A DNA stretch of 64,000 nt from Trichococcus collinsii (GCF_900107505.1 NZ_FNQH01000002.1:372001-436000); one strand, 5' to 3'; positions 49,173-59,213 are shown, numbered from the stretch's first letter. Numbers and translations are program-made. Notes: generated by a model not told the origin, from the sequence alone.

Positions 49173-52100
49173 CTGTTTCTCCCGCTGTTTCGTTTGTTTC
49201 GGCGACGCAGGCTTTGACGAATGCATTGAGATGATTCAGCCATTGGCGGTTCGGTAATTTCCCGATGACCAGACTGACAACCAATTTGGCATTATTCAAA
49301 TTGACCTGGGCCTTCAACGGGATTTTGCTGAGCGCTTCAAACACAGCCGGTCCCTGCAGGCGAACGGTCGCTTCCTGTGAGAAGGTGATGACGATCGTCT
49401 CTCCTTGGCGTTTGATCGTTTCGATCTGGCTCTTCTCGGCGTAATTTTTGATCAGACCGACCTCCAACAAATCGGATACCTCTTGCGGATAATCACCGAA
49501 GCGATCGATCAAATCCGTTTCGATTTCATCATGATCTTCAACGCCATCGATTCGTTGGATTCGTTTGTAGAAGTCGATTTTTTGGCGCTCATCCTCTATA
49601 TAATCGGCAGGTATGTACGCGTCGATGCTCAAGTCGATTTCAACGATGGAACGCTTCGTTTTCGCTTTCAGGCCTCGTTTGGCCGCAACTGCCTCTCCCA
49701 ACATCTCGGAGTACAGATCGAACCCGACCGAGTCTATGAAGCCGTGTTGTTGCGCACCCAAAAGGTTCCCGGCTCCACGGATTGACAAGTCACGCATGGC
49801 AATTTTAAAACCTGCGCCCAATTCCGTGAATTCCTTGATGGACTGCAATCTTTTCTCACTGACTTCCGTCAGCATTTTGTTCGGCTGATACATTAAGTAG
49901 GCATAGGCAATTCGATTCGTTCTGCCGACACGTCCGCGTAGCTGGTAAAGCTGCGACAATCCCATCCGATCGGCATTTTCTATGAAGAGTGTGTTGACAT
50001 TCGGGATATCCACACCCGTTTCTATGATGGTTGTGGTTACAAGCACATCGTAGCGGCCTTCAATAAAATCCATGATGACATTTTCGAGCTGAACTTCGGT
50101 CATCTGGCCATGCGCCACAGCGACACGAACATCAGGAACGAGCTCGCGGATCTCTTCGGCTTTCTTCTCGATTGTTTCCACCCGATTGTAGAGATAGAAT
50201 GCTTGACCTCCGCGGGCCATTTCCCTTTCGATTGCATCCCGGACGGCTCCGTTGTTCTGTTCCATAACATATGTCTGAACCGGATAGCGGTTGGCAGGCG
50301 GTGTTTCGATGACAGAGAGATCCCTGACCCCCAGCATCGACATATGGAGGGTCCGCGGTATTGGCGTTGCGGTCAACGTCAAAACGTCCACAGAGGCTTT
50401 CATCTGTTTTAAACGTTCTTTGTGCTTCACACCGAAACGTTGCTCTTCGTCGACCACCAGCAATCCTAAGTCAGCGAACACGACGTCCTTCGATAAAATC
50501 CGGTGCGTACCGATGACGATATCGACCGTGCCTTTCCGGATCCCCGCCAATGTTTCCTCTTGCTGTTTTTTTGTGCGGAAACGGCTCAGCAAACCGATCT
50601 CAAATGGGTACTCTTCAAATCGTTGCGTCAACGATTCATAGTGCTGTTGCGCCAAGATGGTCGTAGGAACAAGGAATGCAGCTTGCTTTCCTTCCTGCAC
50701 CGCCTTGAAGATGGCACGCATCGCCACTTCCGTTTTTCCGTATCCGACATCACCGACCAGCAAGCGATCCATCGGTTTGATGTTCTCCATGTCCGCCTTG
50801 ATTTCAGCGGTACTTCGCAGTTGATCGTCGGTTTCGGTATAAGGGAAGGCATTTTCGAATTCAAGCTGCTCCGGCGTATCCGGTTGATAGACGTAGCCCT
50901 TTTCAGATTCCCTGTTGGCGTATAGTTCGATCAATTCATCGGCGATATCTTCGATTTTCGAGGCGACTTTCTTTTTCGTTTTCGCCCATTCAGTTCCGCC
51001 CAGCTTATGCATTTTGGGCGTTTTGGCATCGGAAGACACATATTTTTGAATCAAATGGATTTGTGTTACAGGAATGAATAATTTAGCGCCTTCCTGGTAT
51101 GCGATCGACATATAATCTTGGTGGACACCGCCGACTTCGATGGTTTCCATGCCTGTGTAGAGACCTATTCCGTGATTCACGTGGACAACATAATCACCAG
51201 GATTCAGTTCTGTATAACTCTTCAACCTCTCCGCATTTGTCATTTTCTGGCGGCGCGGTTGCTTCTTCGTGACTTTGTTGAAGAGTTCCTTTTCAGTGAC
51301 GAACACGACTTTTTCCTGCGGTAATTCAAATCCGTTCGCCATTCCGCCAATCAGGATATTCACTTTTTCGGGAATAAACGGATCGCTTCCTCTGATGTAG
51401 CTATGGATGCCGAAATCCGCAAATATCCGTTGCACCTTTTCAGCACGTTCCAGGGAAGGGACCATGACAAATACCGTCATATGCTGCTTGAGCCAACGCT
51501 CCATTTCCAACTTGACTTGCGGCATCTGACTGAAGAAATTGTTCAATGTGCGGTATTGGAAAGGATAGACTCCATGGAACCGCATATTGCCGAATCCTCT
51601 GTGAAACAGAGCGTAATAAATCCGATGCTGTTTGGATTTTTTGATTACGTCGCGGATATCGGCACTGAAATCCTGTGAAGGCAGGCACACGCCTTCCGAC
51701 ACTTTGGCCAACTTCCATTCCGAGGACTCACTTTCGATTGTCCTTTCGACTTCAAGGATGCGGCTGTAATCATCCACAATCAGCAGTGCATCTTCAGCAA
51801 TGTAGTCCAAAACCGTAGGCTGTTCTGGATAGACCAAACTTGTATACAATTGCGCATCCCTCGATAGTTCACCACGCTTCATATTATCTGTCAGCTCGGA
51901 GAATACACGCGTCATGCTTTCTTTGACCTCTTGATTTTTGATGCCTTTGATGGCTTTTTCAGCCTTTTTCTCTACAGCGCTTGCTTGCTTCGCTATCTCT
52001 TCTTTCGTGAAAATTGTGTCATGCGCCGGCAAGATTCGGACAGTTTCGATAGATTCGCTGGATTTTTGCGTGTAGGCATCAAAATAGCGCAATGTATCGA

Positions 52101-52698
52101 TTTCAGTATCGAAGAGTTCCAATCGCAAGGGGTTCTCCTCGTTCAAGGCATAGATGTCGATGATGCCTCCGCGTATGCTGAACTCACCCGGGCTGGCAAC
52201 CATCCGTTCACGGGTATAGCCCATTGCAACCAATTTTTCAGGCAGGGTGTCCAGATCCAACTCCATGCCAATGGAAAAGTCAAGGCAATGCGTTTCCCAG
52301 ATTGAAGCCGGAGAGAGGATTTTTTTGAATCCGGCAGCTGGAATCACTACAATCCCCTTTTTGCCGCTCTTCAGAAAATCCAATGTTTCGACCCGTTGGC
52401 TGCGGTATTCAGGTGATGAAAACGCCAATTCCGCAGCGACCGATTCCTCAACAGGAAAGATTTGGATGGGAACGTCCGGTGCCAGTTGGCTGATGTCCTC
52501 ATACACTTGGGTTGCTTGGAGCAAATTGGGGGTCAAGACGATGACCGGCTTCTGCAATTCTTCGAACAGGATACTCGTCAACAGATTGCGGCCTGATCCT
52601 GAAAGCCCAGCTACCAATTGCGGCAACTCTGCATTGATTTCCGACAAAACTGTTTGTATATTTTTTGTTCTTTTTAAATATTTTTCTATTTCTTTCAT
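49162..52698 (-). CDS. mfd: Transcription-repair coupling factor Mfd
   Basis: A 1178-residue motor that removes stalled RNA polymerase and recruits UvrA. Domains in order are the UvrB-like N-terminal module (~1-340), the RNA polymerase-interacting CarD-like domain (ELNPGDYVVHVNHGIGLYTG, ~490-560), the RecG-like helicase with Walker A GDVGYGKTEVAMRA, DEEQRFG, and motif VI QLRGRVGR, and the C-terminal autoinhibitory domain. All are complete. It follows pth by 114 bases, in the conserved pth-mfd order. Confidence 0.98.
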   Translation of the reverse strand: MKEIEKYLKRTKNIQTVLSEINAELPQLVAGLSGSGRNLLTSILFEELQKPVIVLTPNLLQATQVYEDISQLAPDVPIQIFPVEESVAAELAFSSPEYRSQRVETLDFLKSGKKGIVVIPAAGFKKILSPASIWETHCLDFSIGMELDLDTLPEKLVAMGYTRERMVASPGEFSIRGGIIDIYALNEENPLRLELFDTEIDTLRYFDAYTQKSSESIETVRILPAHDTIFTKEEIAKQASAVEKKAEKAIKGIKNQEVKESMTRVFSELTDNMKRGELSRDAQLYTSLVYPEQPTVLDYIAEDALLIVDDYSRILEVERTIESESSEWKLAKVSEGVCLPSQDFSADIRDVIKKSKQHRIYYALFHRGFGNMRFHGVYPFQYRTLNNFFSQMPQVKLEMERWLKQHMTVFVMVPSLERAEKVQRIFADFGIHSYIRGSDPFIPEKVNILIGGMANGFELPQEKVVFVTEKELFNKVTKKQPRRQKMTNAERLKSYTELNPGDYVVHVNHGIGLYTGMETIEVGGVHQDYMSIAYQEGAKLFIPVTQIHLIQKYVSSDAKTPKMHKLGGTEWAKTKKKVASKIEDIADELIELYANRESEKGYVYQPDTPEQLEFENAFPYTETDDQLRSTAEIKADMENIKPMDRLLVGDVGYGKTEVAMRAIFKAVQEGKQAAFLVPTTILAQQHYESLTQRFEEYPFEIGLLSRFRTKKQQEETLAGIRKGTVDIVIGTHRILSKDVVFADLGLLVVDEEQRFGVKHKERLKQMKASVDVLTLTATPIPRTLHMSMLGVRDLSVIETPPANRYPVQTYVMEQNNGAVRDAIEREMARGGQAFYLYNRVETIEKKAEEIRELVPDVRVAVAHGQMTEVQLENVIMDFIEGRYDVLVTTTIIETGVDIPNVNTLFIENADRMGLSQLYQLRGRVGRTNRIAYAYLMYQPNKMLTEVSEKRLQSIKEFTELGAGFKIAMRDLSIRGAGNLLGAQQHGFIDSVGFDLYSEMLGEAVAAKRGLKAKTKRSIVEIDLSIDAYIPADYIEDERQKIDFYKRIQRIDGVEDHDEIETDLIDRFGDYPQEVSDLLEVGLIKNYAEKSQIETIKRQGETIVITFSQEATVRLQGPAVFEALSKIPLKAQVNLNNAKLVVSLVIGKLPNRQWLNHLNAFVKACVAETNETAGETDGK

Positions 52699-52812
52699 GA
52701 ATATTCTCCTCGTTCATTGTATGTTCTGCAGAAAAAAGGTTATCGCTTTCATCTTGATTCACCCTATGCAGGTTGTGCGGCAGACACAAAAGAGGTCCAG
52801 CTGAAGCTGAAC

Positions 52813-53382
52813 CTAACCTTTTTTATTGAATTGATTCATTGTCTCCAAAAAATTGTTCCCTTTGATGAAATGGTCGATTGCATCCACACTTTCTTTTACT
52901 GAGTGCAACATTTCGGCATGTTCATTTTTCGGAAACGGGCTCAGCACGTGCTGAATGACCGTCATATTATGTTGAGGTCTTCCGACCCCTATGCGGATCC
53001 GGTTGAAATCCTGTGTCCCTAAGTGCTGTATCAAACTTTTGATGCCGTTATGTCCGCCAGCACCACCCTTTTGGCGAAGTCTTATTTTGCCTACCGGCAT
53101 ATCCATATCATCATAGACGACAACCAAATCTTCGATCGGGATGCTGTAGTAATCCATCAGCGGCCTTACCGCTCTTCCCGAATCATTCATGAAAGTCAGC
53201 GGTTTGACGAATAAAACTTTTTCACCGTTTACGGTCGTTTCTATATATAACGCTTCAAATTTATTTTTATTATATTTCTCTTTATTCTGAAAAGCCCATT
53301 CATCCAAAGCCATAAAGCCGACATTGTGCTTCGTATCGGTATACTTAGGACCTGGGTTTCCTAATCCAACAATCATTTTCAT
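52813..53382 (-). CDS. pth: Peptidyl-tRNA hydrolase
   Basis: Pth recycles peptidyl-tRNA that has dropped off ribosomes. The catalytic His lies in NVGFMALDE-preceded TKHNVGF, and KPLTFMNDSGRAVRPLMDYY, VVYDDMDMPVGKIRLRQKGG and GGHNGIKSLIQHLGTQDFNR are family signatures. The length of 189 is typical. It heads the mfd cluster, divergent from ldh. Confidence 0.97.
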   Translation of the reverse strand: MKMIVGLGNPGPKYTDTKHNVGFMALDEWAFQNKEKYNKNKFEALYIETTVNGEKVLFVKPLTFMNDSGRAVRPLMDYYSIPIEDLVVVYDDMDMPVGKIRLRQKGGAGGHNGIKSLIQHLGTQDFNRIRIGVGRPQHNMTVIQHVLSPFPKNEHAEMLHSVKESVDAIDHFIKGNNFLETMNQFNKKG

Positions 53383-53444
53383 TTATTTTCCCCTATTGTT
53401 TCCAGTCGTAGTTACGTTCGCAAGAGAACAAGCGCATGCTTCCC

Positions 53445-53485
53445 TTTTACGCCAAAAAAGGCCGCACGGATGTAATCCGCACAGT
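53445..53485 (-). terminator. Terminator-like hairpin in the pth leader
   Basis: On the minus strand, TGTGCGGAT pairs with ATCCGTGCG (five Watson-Crick plus wobble pairs) around TAC, then gccTTTTTTgg. No gene lies upstream in this direction, so it would act within the pth 5' leader. Confidence 0.35.
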
Positions 53486-53554
53486 TTGCTTTTGAACAGT
53501 ATACCACAATCATCGGATATTCGTAAGAAATCGAATTGGGACCCGCAAAAAATA

Positions 53555-53572
53555 TTGTGAACAAAATCGCAA
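53555..53572. promoter_or_regulatory. Rex-type redox operator upstream of ldh
   Basis: TTGTGAACAAAATCGCAA: the left half matches the Rex consensus TTGTGAA-N4-TTCACAA perfectly and the right half at five of seven bases. It lies just upstream of the -35 box of the ldh promoter. Confidence 0.5.
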
Positions 53573-53579
53573 TTACCCA

Positions 53580-53608
53580 TTGAAAACAACAACGTTTTAT
53601 TTTATAAT
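53580..53608 (+). promoter_or_regulatory. Promoter P1 of ldh
   Basis: -35 TTGAAA (53580-53585), a 17-bp spacer and a perfect -10 TATAAT (53603-53608). The leader to the ldh ATG would be about 150 bases. Confidence 0.7.
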
Positions 53609-53723
53609 ATTTTTATATAATATTTCACGGGTTGTTCACTGTCTATCACTTTCGCGCAATCATCGCTGGTTCTGAAAATCTTTGCCGAGTGGGATAGGCC
53701 CAAAGAGTAATCACCTTTGTTTA

Positions 53724-53733
53724 GTGTTATAAT
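53724..53733 (+). promoter_or_regulatory. Possible promoter P2 of ldh (extended -10)
   Basis: gTGtTATAAT is an extended -10 element close to the gene, without a good -35. It would give a very short leader. Confidence 0.45.
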
Positions 53734-53764
53734 AGAATCAGCAAATAGCGAGAGGAGCATTATA

Positions 53765-54742
53765 ATGGCAGAATTGAGTGGAAATACAGGACAAAAAATT
53801 ATTTTAGTCGGTGACGGCGCTGTGGGATCAAGTTATGCGTTTGCATTGGTTACACAAAATATTGGTCATGAGTTGGGTATCATTGATATCAACAAAGCGA
53901 AAACAGAGGGAGACGCCATCGATCTTTCCCATGCTCTAGCTTATACCTCACCTAAGAAAATCTATGCAGCATCATACGCAGATTGCCACGACGCTGATAT
54001 CGTTGTATTGACTGCAGGAGCTGCTCAAAAACCTGGTGAAACACGTCTCGATTTAGTAAGCAAGAACTTACGTATCTTCAAGTCAATCATCGGAGAAATC
54101 ATGGCTAGCGGTTTCGACGGCATTTTCTTGGTAGCATCCAATCCAGTGGATGTCCTCACTTATGCAACTTGGAAATTCTCAGGACTTCCTGCTAACCGCG
54201 TCATCGGTTCCGGTACTTCTCTGGACAGTGCTCGCTTCCGCCAAAGCATCGCTGCGCTTGTAGGTGTCGATACCCGTAATGTTCATGCCTATATCTTAGG
54301 GGAACACGGCGACACGGAATTCCCTGTCTGGTCCCATGCTAACGTTGGTGGCCTACAGATTTATGAATGGGTGAAACAAACTTCTGCTGTCGATGAAAAA
54401 GCTTTAGTCGACGTCTTCTTCAAAGTGCGCGACGCTGCATATGAAATCATCGAGAAAAAAGGAGCGACTTTCTACGGTATCGCTGTAGCATTAGCCCGTA
54501 TCACAAAAGCGATCCTGAATGATGAAAATGCGATCATGCCTTTATCCGTCTATTTGGATGGAGAATATGAACACAAAGATATCTTTATCGGCGTTCCGGC
54601 AGTCATCAACCGTTCCGGTATCCGCAACATCATCGAAATTCCTTTATCTGATGCAGAACAGGAAAAAATGGATCTATCCGCTAACACATTGAAAAAAGTG
54701 TTGGAAGAAGGATTCGCCAGCCTGGAAGCAGACGCAAAATAA
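53765..54742 (+). CDS. ldh: L-lactate dehydrogenase
   Basis: A 325-residue NAD-dependent enzyme reducing pyruvate to L-lactate. The NAD loop is [10 protein letters not shown] (16-25), the substrate loop [11 protein letters not shown] carries Q88, which selects lactate over malate, and R94. The catalytic His is H181 in [23 protein letters not shown] is present. The start is the ATG at 53765, after agaggagc; an upstream frame extension lacks support. It stands alone on the plus strand with a Rex-type box, two candidate promoters and a terminator, as expected for a main fermentation enzyme. Confidence 0.97.
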   Translation: MAELSGNTGQKIILVGDGAVGSSYAFALVTQNIGHELGIIDINKAKTEGDAIDLSHALAYTSPKKIYAASYADCHDADIVVLTAGAAQKPGETRLDLVSKNLRIFKSIIGEIMASGFDGIFLVASNPVDVLTYATWKFSGLPANRVIGSGTSLDSARFRQSIAALVGVDTRNVHAYILGEHGDTEFPVWSHANVGGLQIYEWVKQTSAVDEKALVDVFFKVRDAAYEIIEKKGATFYGIAVALARITKAILNDENAIMPLSVYLDGEYEHKDIFIGVPAVINRSGIRNIIEIPLSDAEQEKMDLSANTLKKVLEEGFASLEADAK

Positions 54743-54756
54743 TCGTATTCAACCTC

Positions 54757-54796
54757 AAACACCCGTCAGTCCCTTTTAGGGCGACAGGTGTTTTTT
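54757..54796 (+). terminator. Terminator of ldh
   Basis: AAACACC...CC pairs with GG...GGTGTTT (internal mismatches around cgtcagt/gcgaca), followed by six T's, 15 bases after the stop. Confidence 0.75.
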
Positions 54797-54806
54797 GTTT
54801 TGTTGC

Positions 54807-54841
54807 GGGTTTCGGTGATGTGGGGTTTGAGGGTCGGGGGG
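54807..54841 (+). other. G-run cluster, possible G-quadruplex
   Basis: Runs of 3, 4, 3 and 6 G's occur within 35 bases (54807-54809, 54822-54825, 54831-54833, 54836-54841). The first loop is 12 bases, so only a long-loop or two-layer quadruplex is possible. Confidence 0.3.
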
Positions 54842-54940
54842 CTCGAAAACATGAATTCTTTCGAGTTATTCATCTTTTCCGGCCTGATTCGGCCACTTCC
54901 GATCTACCCATGACACCCCGCCACCCCAGCAGCCCAAAAC

Positions 54941-54969
54941 AAAAAAGCCCTCCAATGGAGGACTTTTTT
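54941..54969. terminator. Terminator of prs
   Basis: AAAAAAGCCCTCC pairs with GGAGGACTTTTTT (one mismatch) around a three-base loop. It works on the minus strand about 15 bases after the prs stop and may also catch ldh read-through. Confidence 0.8.
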
Positions 54970-54983
54970 GAATCATCAGATTC

Positions 54984-55964
54984 TTATTCGATGATTACAA
55001 ATTTTTCTTGGAACAACGGGCTTACTGAGCGGTTTTCGTGGATACGTTTGATTGCTTCAGCGATCAATTGTGACACGGATACCATTACAATCTTGTCGCT
55101 GACTTTGTCAGCAGGAATATTGATCGAATCAGTAACGATCAATTCTTTGATTACGGAGTTATTGATGCGGTCCATGGCTGGACCTGACAGTACAGCATGT
55201 GTGCAGCAAGCATAGACATCCAATGCGCCGGCATCTTGCAATGCTTGTGCAGCCAATGTGATTGTGCCGGCAGTATCGATCATGTCGTCAATCAAGATAC
55301 ATTTTTTGCCTTCGACATTACCGATGATGTTCATGACTTCGGCAACGTTCGCTTTCGGTCTTCTCTTGTCGATGATGGCGATCGGCGCTTTGATGAATTC
55401 AGCCAGTTTGCGGGCTCTTGTCACGCCGCCGTGATCAGGTGAAACAACGACCACGTCATCACGCAAAACTTCATGATCCAGGAAGTAACTTGCCAATAAC
55501 GGAGCACCCAACAAATGATCAACTGGGATATCGAAGAAACCTTGGATTTGAGGAGCATGCATATCAAGTGTCAACAATCTGTCAGCACCGGCATTTGTGA
55601 TCATATTCGCCACCAATTTTGCTGTGATTGGTTCACGTGATTGGGCTTTGCGATCTTGGCGTGCATAACCATAATAAGGCAACACGATGTTGATTGTCTT
55701 GGCACTTGCGCGCTTCAAAGCATCGATCATGATCAAAAGTTCCATCAAGTGGTCGTTTACCGGAGAACTTGTCGATTGGATGACGTAAACGTGGCAACCG
55801 CGGATACTTTCGTCGATGTTGATCTTGATTTCACCGTCGCTGAATTGAGATGAAGAAAGGGTCCCTAACTCCACACCAACGTCAGCCGCAATTTTCTCAG
55901 CCAAAGGGCGATTTGAACTTAAGGAAAAAATCTTAAGTTTTGGATCTTTGTAATGTTCTGTCAT
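54984..55964 (-). CDS. prs: Ribose-phosphate pyrophosphokinase (PRPP synthetase)
   Basis: A 326-residue class I enzyme that makes PRPP for purine, pyrimidine, His and Trp synthesis. [17 protein letters not shown], the ATP/Mg region [37 protein letters not shown] and the PRPP loop [14 protein letters not shown] are present. It follows glmU by about 96 bases; glmU-prs order is the same as in Bacillus, though no ctc (L25) gene follows. Confidence 0.97.
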   Translation of the reverse strand: MTEHYKDPKLKIFSLSSNRPLAEKIAADVGVELGTLSSSQFSDGEIKINIDESIRGCHVYVIQSTSSPVNDHLMELLIMIDALKRASAKTINIVLPYYGYARQDRKAQSREPITAKLVANMITNAGADRLLTLDMHAPQIQGFFDIPVDHLLGAPLLASYFLDHEVLRDDVVVVSPDHGGVTRARKLAEFIKAPIAIIDKRRPKANVAEVMNIIGNVEGKKCILIDDMIDTAGTITLAAQALQDAGALDVYACCTHAVLSGPAMDRINNSVIKELIVTDSINIPADKVSDKIVMVSVSQLIAEAIKRIHENRSVSPLFQEKFVIIE

Positions 55965-56060
55965 GATAATCCTCCGTTAATCTTTTGTTTTTACCAAATT
56001 AAACACATACTGATATTATATTTTCAACATCATTCTACCATACATGTATAAGGTTTTGCT

Positions 56061-57437
56061 TTATTTTTTGGCTGGCGGTAATTTTTCCCAATAGCCGGGT
56101 TTGTTCTCCTGGCGGCTGCGGGCGATGCCCATCGCACCTTCAGGCACATCTTTTGTGATGGTCGAACCAGCAGCCAGGAATGTATTAGCCTCGACGTTGA
56201 CAGGTGCCACAATGTTCACGTTGCAGCCGATGAACGTGTTGTCACCAATGCTGGAACGGTGTTTGTGTTTGCCGTCATAATTCACGAATACAGTACCACA
56301 ACCGACGTTGATGTTTTTACCGAGATCCGCATCTCCCACATACGTCAAGTGTCCGACTTTTGTGTCCTCATTCAATATCGCATTCTTCACTTCCACAAAA
56401 TTTCCGATATGGACGCGTTTTCCGATATGGCTGTTCGGTCTCAAGTGGCTGAACGGGCCGATGTTGCTGTCCGATTCCATCACGGAGTCCTCCAGATTTG
56501 AACTTCTGATCTGGACACGGTCACCAATTGTTGTATGGCTCAGTTCTGAGCCTGATCCGATGAAACAATCTTCACCGATGATCGTTTTCCCTTTCAGGAA
56601 AACGTTTGGTTCAATTACTGTATCGCTTCCGATAATCACATCAGATTCGATGTAAGTACTATCCGGGTCGATCAAGGTAACGCCATTGCGCATATGTTTT
56701 TCATTGATGCGTCTCTTCATGTATACGGAAGCTTCCGCCAAAGCCACACGATCATTCACACCCAAAGCTTCTCCCATGTCGCTCATCTGATAAGCCGTCA
56801 CGATTTCGCCTTGGTTCTTCAGGATTTCGATGACATCCGGCAAGTAGTACTCGCCTTGCGCATTGTTGTTGCCTACTGATTGCAGCGCGGCAAACAAAAA
56901 CTTGTTATCGAAAGCATACGTACCGGTATTGATTTCCTGCACAAGCACTTCTTCCGGAGAAGCGTCTTTTTGTTCCACAATTTTTTCTACATTATCTGAC
57001 GCATTTCTGATGATGCGGCCATAGCCTGTTGGATCAGCAGCATGCGCTGTCAGGATAGTTGCTTTCGCTTTTTTCTCTTCATGGTATTGCAGCAAGGATT
57101 CCAACGTGTCTGCAGTCAGGAGCGGTGTATCTCCACAGATGACCAAAGTAGTGCCCTCTTCGTTCTCCAGCACAGCTTGCGCTTGCAGGACAGCGTGGCC
57201 TGTTCCCAATTGTTGCGCCTGCAATACATATTCCGAACGATTACCCAAGCATCCTTTAACAGTATCCGCACCGTGCCCTACAATTGTCACTACCTTCTCA
57301 ATTCCAGCAGCCTCTACTTGATCCACGACATGCTCTACCATTGGTTTTCCGCAAACTGCATGCAGTACTTTATAAAGCTTACTTTTCATGCGCGTTCCTT
57401 GACCAGCGGCCAGTATGATTGCAAAACGATTAGCCAT
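56061..57437 (-). CDS. glmU: Bifunctional GlmU: GlcN-1-P acetyltransferase / GlcNAc-1-P uridyltransferase
   Basis: Makes UDP-GlcNAc for the cell wall. The N-terminal uridyltransferase has [40 protein letters not shown] and [10 protein letters not shown]. From ~250 a left-handed beta-helix carries the acetyltransferase ([41 protein letters not shown]). The start is the ATG at 57437, six bases after aggag; a TTG two codons upstream overlaps that site. It is 458 residues, a normal length. Confidence 0.98.
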   Translation of the reverse strand: MANRFAIILAAGQGTRMKSKLYKVLHAVCGKPMVEHVVDQVEAAGIEKVVTIVGHGADTVKGCLGNRSEYVLQAQQLGTGHAVLQAQAVLENEEGTTLVICGDTPLLTADTLESLLQYHEEKKAKATILTAHAADPTGYGRIIRNASDNVEKIVEQKDASPEEVLVQEINTGTYAFDNKFLFAALQSVGNNNAQGEYYLPDVIEILKNQGEIVTAYQMSDMGEALGVNDRVALAEASVYMKRRINEKHMRNGVTLIDPDSTYIESDVIIGSDTVIEPNVFLKGKTIIGEDCFIGSGSELSHTTIGDRVQIRSSNLEDSVMESDSNIGPFSHLRPNSHIGKRVHIGNFVEVKNAILNEDTKVGHLTYVGDADLGKNINVGCGTVFVNYDGKHKHRSSIGDNTFIGCNVNIVAPVNVEANTFLAAGSTITKDVPEGAMGIARSRQENKPGYWEKLPPAKK

Positions 57438-57643
57438 AAGCAACTCCTATCTTTTCATTTTATTCCTTCAACTAAATTATCTTAGCCTAAAAACGTGCTT
57501 TTTTCAATATGATGTCGTGCATAAATACCGACTTCTTTTCATTTTCTAATGGAAATACGAAGAATACGGATACATTGTTTCTTATTGACCGGTATTTTGG
57601 ATATACTTGTAGACAGAAAGACACATCGAAAGGATTGATTTTA

Positions 57644-58177
57644 ATGATAAAACCGACTGCGTCATTTTGGATACACGAACTGTTACTTCAGCCACATGCG
57701 GAAGGCGGCTATTTTCGTGAAACCGGACATTCGCCCGAACTGATCGTCACCGAAGATCAGCGAGAACGTTATCTCTACAGCAATATTCTTTTTTTGTTGA
57801 CTGCAGATAACCCATCGCATTTTCACCGTTTAAAATCCGATGAGGCATGGTATTTCCATGAAGGCAGCACCTTGACGATCCATTTATTGCATCCCGACGG
57901 CCGGTATGAGGCGGTTAAACTGGGACGACATCCCGAAAAAAGCGAACTTTTCCAATTTACGGTTCCGAAAGGGGTCATCTTCGGAAGCAGCATCGAAGGA
58001 CCACCAGGAGACTACGCGCTCGTAAGTTGCATGGTTTCCCCAGGGTTCGATTACCGGGATTTTGAGTTGCTGCCTTATGATGCATTACTCAAAGTCTACC
58101 CTGATTCAGGGGAAATTCTGGAAAAACTGGCCTACAAAAAACTGCCAGCGGATTCTTTCAGGACTGAACATGTGTAA
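57644..58177 (+). CDS. DUF985-family cupin protein
   Basis: A 177-residue cupin. LQPHAEGGYFRETGHSPELI, SNILFLLTADNPSHFHRLKS, DEAWYFHEGSTLTIHLLHPD, VPKGVIFGSSIEGPPGDYAL and MVSPGFDYRDFELLPYDALL together mark DUF985 (YML079w-like). Family members bind small molecules in a beta-barrel; their reaction is not established. The start is the ATG at 57644, about nine bases after gaaagga. It is a plus-strand gene inserted between glmU and purR, with its own terminator. Confidence 0.9.
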   Translation: MIKPTASFWIHELLLQPHAEGGYFRETGHSPELIVTEDQRERYLYSNILFLLTADNPSHFHRLKSDEAWYFHEGSTLTIHLLHPDGRYEAVKLGRHPEKSELFQFTVPKGVIFGSSIEGPPGDYALVSCMVSPGFDYRDFELLPYDALLKVYPDSGEILEKLAYKKLPADSFRTEHV

Positions 58178-58226
58178 ATTACTACTGGTTCCACTGGTAG
58201 AAGTGCGCGTATTTCTTTTCCACGCC

Positions 58227-58270
58227 AAAGAGCCAGGCCTTAAACTTGCGTTAAGGGTCTAGCTCTTTTT
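58227..58270. terminator. Terminator between the cupin gene and purR
   Basis: AAAGAGC-ca-GGCCTTAA pairs with TTAAGGGTC-ta-GCTCTTT around a seven-base loop, followed by T's on the plus strand. It can also end the convergent purR transcript. Confidence 0.8.
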
Positions 58271-58282
58271 TCATGCTTATGA

Positions 58283-59110
58283 TCAATCGGTGCTTGGATC
58301 GAAATAATTACCCAAGCCCACGCTGATAGAATGATCTTTCAGGTCGATATTGTTTACGCGGATCAGTGACGTATAATCGAACACTTCACGTTTGGAATTG
58401 TAGCCAGCTTCAGCGAATACCGTCACGCCGACTGTCTCCGATTCGAATTCGGAAATCATGCTGCGCATACCGTTGATGGTGCCGCCGCCTTTCAGGAAGT
58501 CATCGACGATGAGAACTTTTGAACCGCGCGGCAAACTGCGCTTGGATAGTTCCATTTTTTCAACACGATCGGATGAACCTGAAACGTAATTGATGCTCAC
58601 TGTGGATCCTTCGGTAATTTTTGAATCACGACGCACGATGACGAACGGCACATTCAGATAAGTGGCGACCGCTTGCGCGATAGGAACCCCTTTAGTGGCG
58701 ACAGTCATGACTGCATCCACTTTTTTATCGACGTATTGAGCCGCGATGACACGGCCAATTTTCTGCAGGATTTCCGGATTGCCGAGCATGTCGGAAAGAT
58801 AAACATATCCACCTGGCAGAAGGCGATCTTTGCTGTTCATGATTTCGCACATTTCTTCTATAATTTCGCGGGCATTTTCTTTGGTGATTGTTGGAATATA
58901 TTTGACGCCACCTGCTGCACCCGGCAGCGTTTCAACAATCCCTGTTCCCCGATCTTCAAATGTTTTCTTGATGATGGATAAGTCTTCACTGATGGATGAT
59001 TTCGCTGATTCATAACGTTTAGCGAAATAGGTTAATGAAATCAACCGATGTGGTCTTTCTAGTAAGTAACGGGTCATATCGACCAACCGTTCACTGCGCT
59101 TTATTTTCAA
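58283..59110 (-). CDS. purR: Purine operon regulator PurR, PRTase type
   Basis: The 275-residue protein has an N-terminal winged helix (KRSERLVDMTRYLLERPHRL, YESAKSSISEDLSIIKKTFE) and a C-terminal phosphoribosyltransferase-like domain with the PRPP loop VLIVDDFLKGGGTINGM. Bacillus PurR represses pur genes when PRPP is low. The start is a TTG at 59110, about nine bases after gaggag; the following K-I-K-R-S-E-R-L-V-D aligns with the Bacillus start. A PurBox lies upstream of its own promoter. Confidence 0.95.
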   Translation of the reverse strand: MKIKRSERLVDMTRYLLERPHRLISLTYFAKRYESAKSSISEDLSIIKKTFEDRGTGIVETLPGAAGGVKYIPTITKENAREIIEEMCEIMNSKDRLLPGGYVYLSDMLGNPEILQKIGRVIAAQYVDKKVDAVMTVATKGVPIAQAVATYLNVPFVIVRRDSKITEGSTVSINYVSGSSDRVEKMELSKRSLPRGSKVLIVDDFLKGGGTINGMRSMISEFESETVGVTVFAEAGYNSKREVFDYTSLIRVNNIDLKDHSISVGLGNYFDPSTD

Positions 59111-59144
59111 TCTAAATCTCTCCTCATATTGCGTTCTTTTCCCT

Positions 59145-59173
59145 ATTATATAGTTGATTTCTGAAAAATGGAA
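59145..59173 (-). promoter_or_regulatory. Promoter of purR
   Basis: The minus strand has a perfect -10 TATAAT (59145-59150), a 17-bp spacer and a weak -35 TTCCAT (59168-59173). Confidence 0.6.
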
Positions 59174-59187
59174 GCTTTTAATTGTCG

Positions 59188-59200
59188 ATTGTTCGTTTTT
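59188..59200 (-). promoter_or_regulatory. PurBox upstream of purR
   Basis: AAAAACGAACAAT matches the PurBox AWWWCCGAACWWT at 12 of 13 positions. It lies just upstream of the -35 box, its usual place. Confidence 0.55.
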
Positions 59201-59213
59201 AATCGAATTTTAG

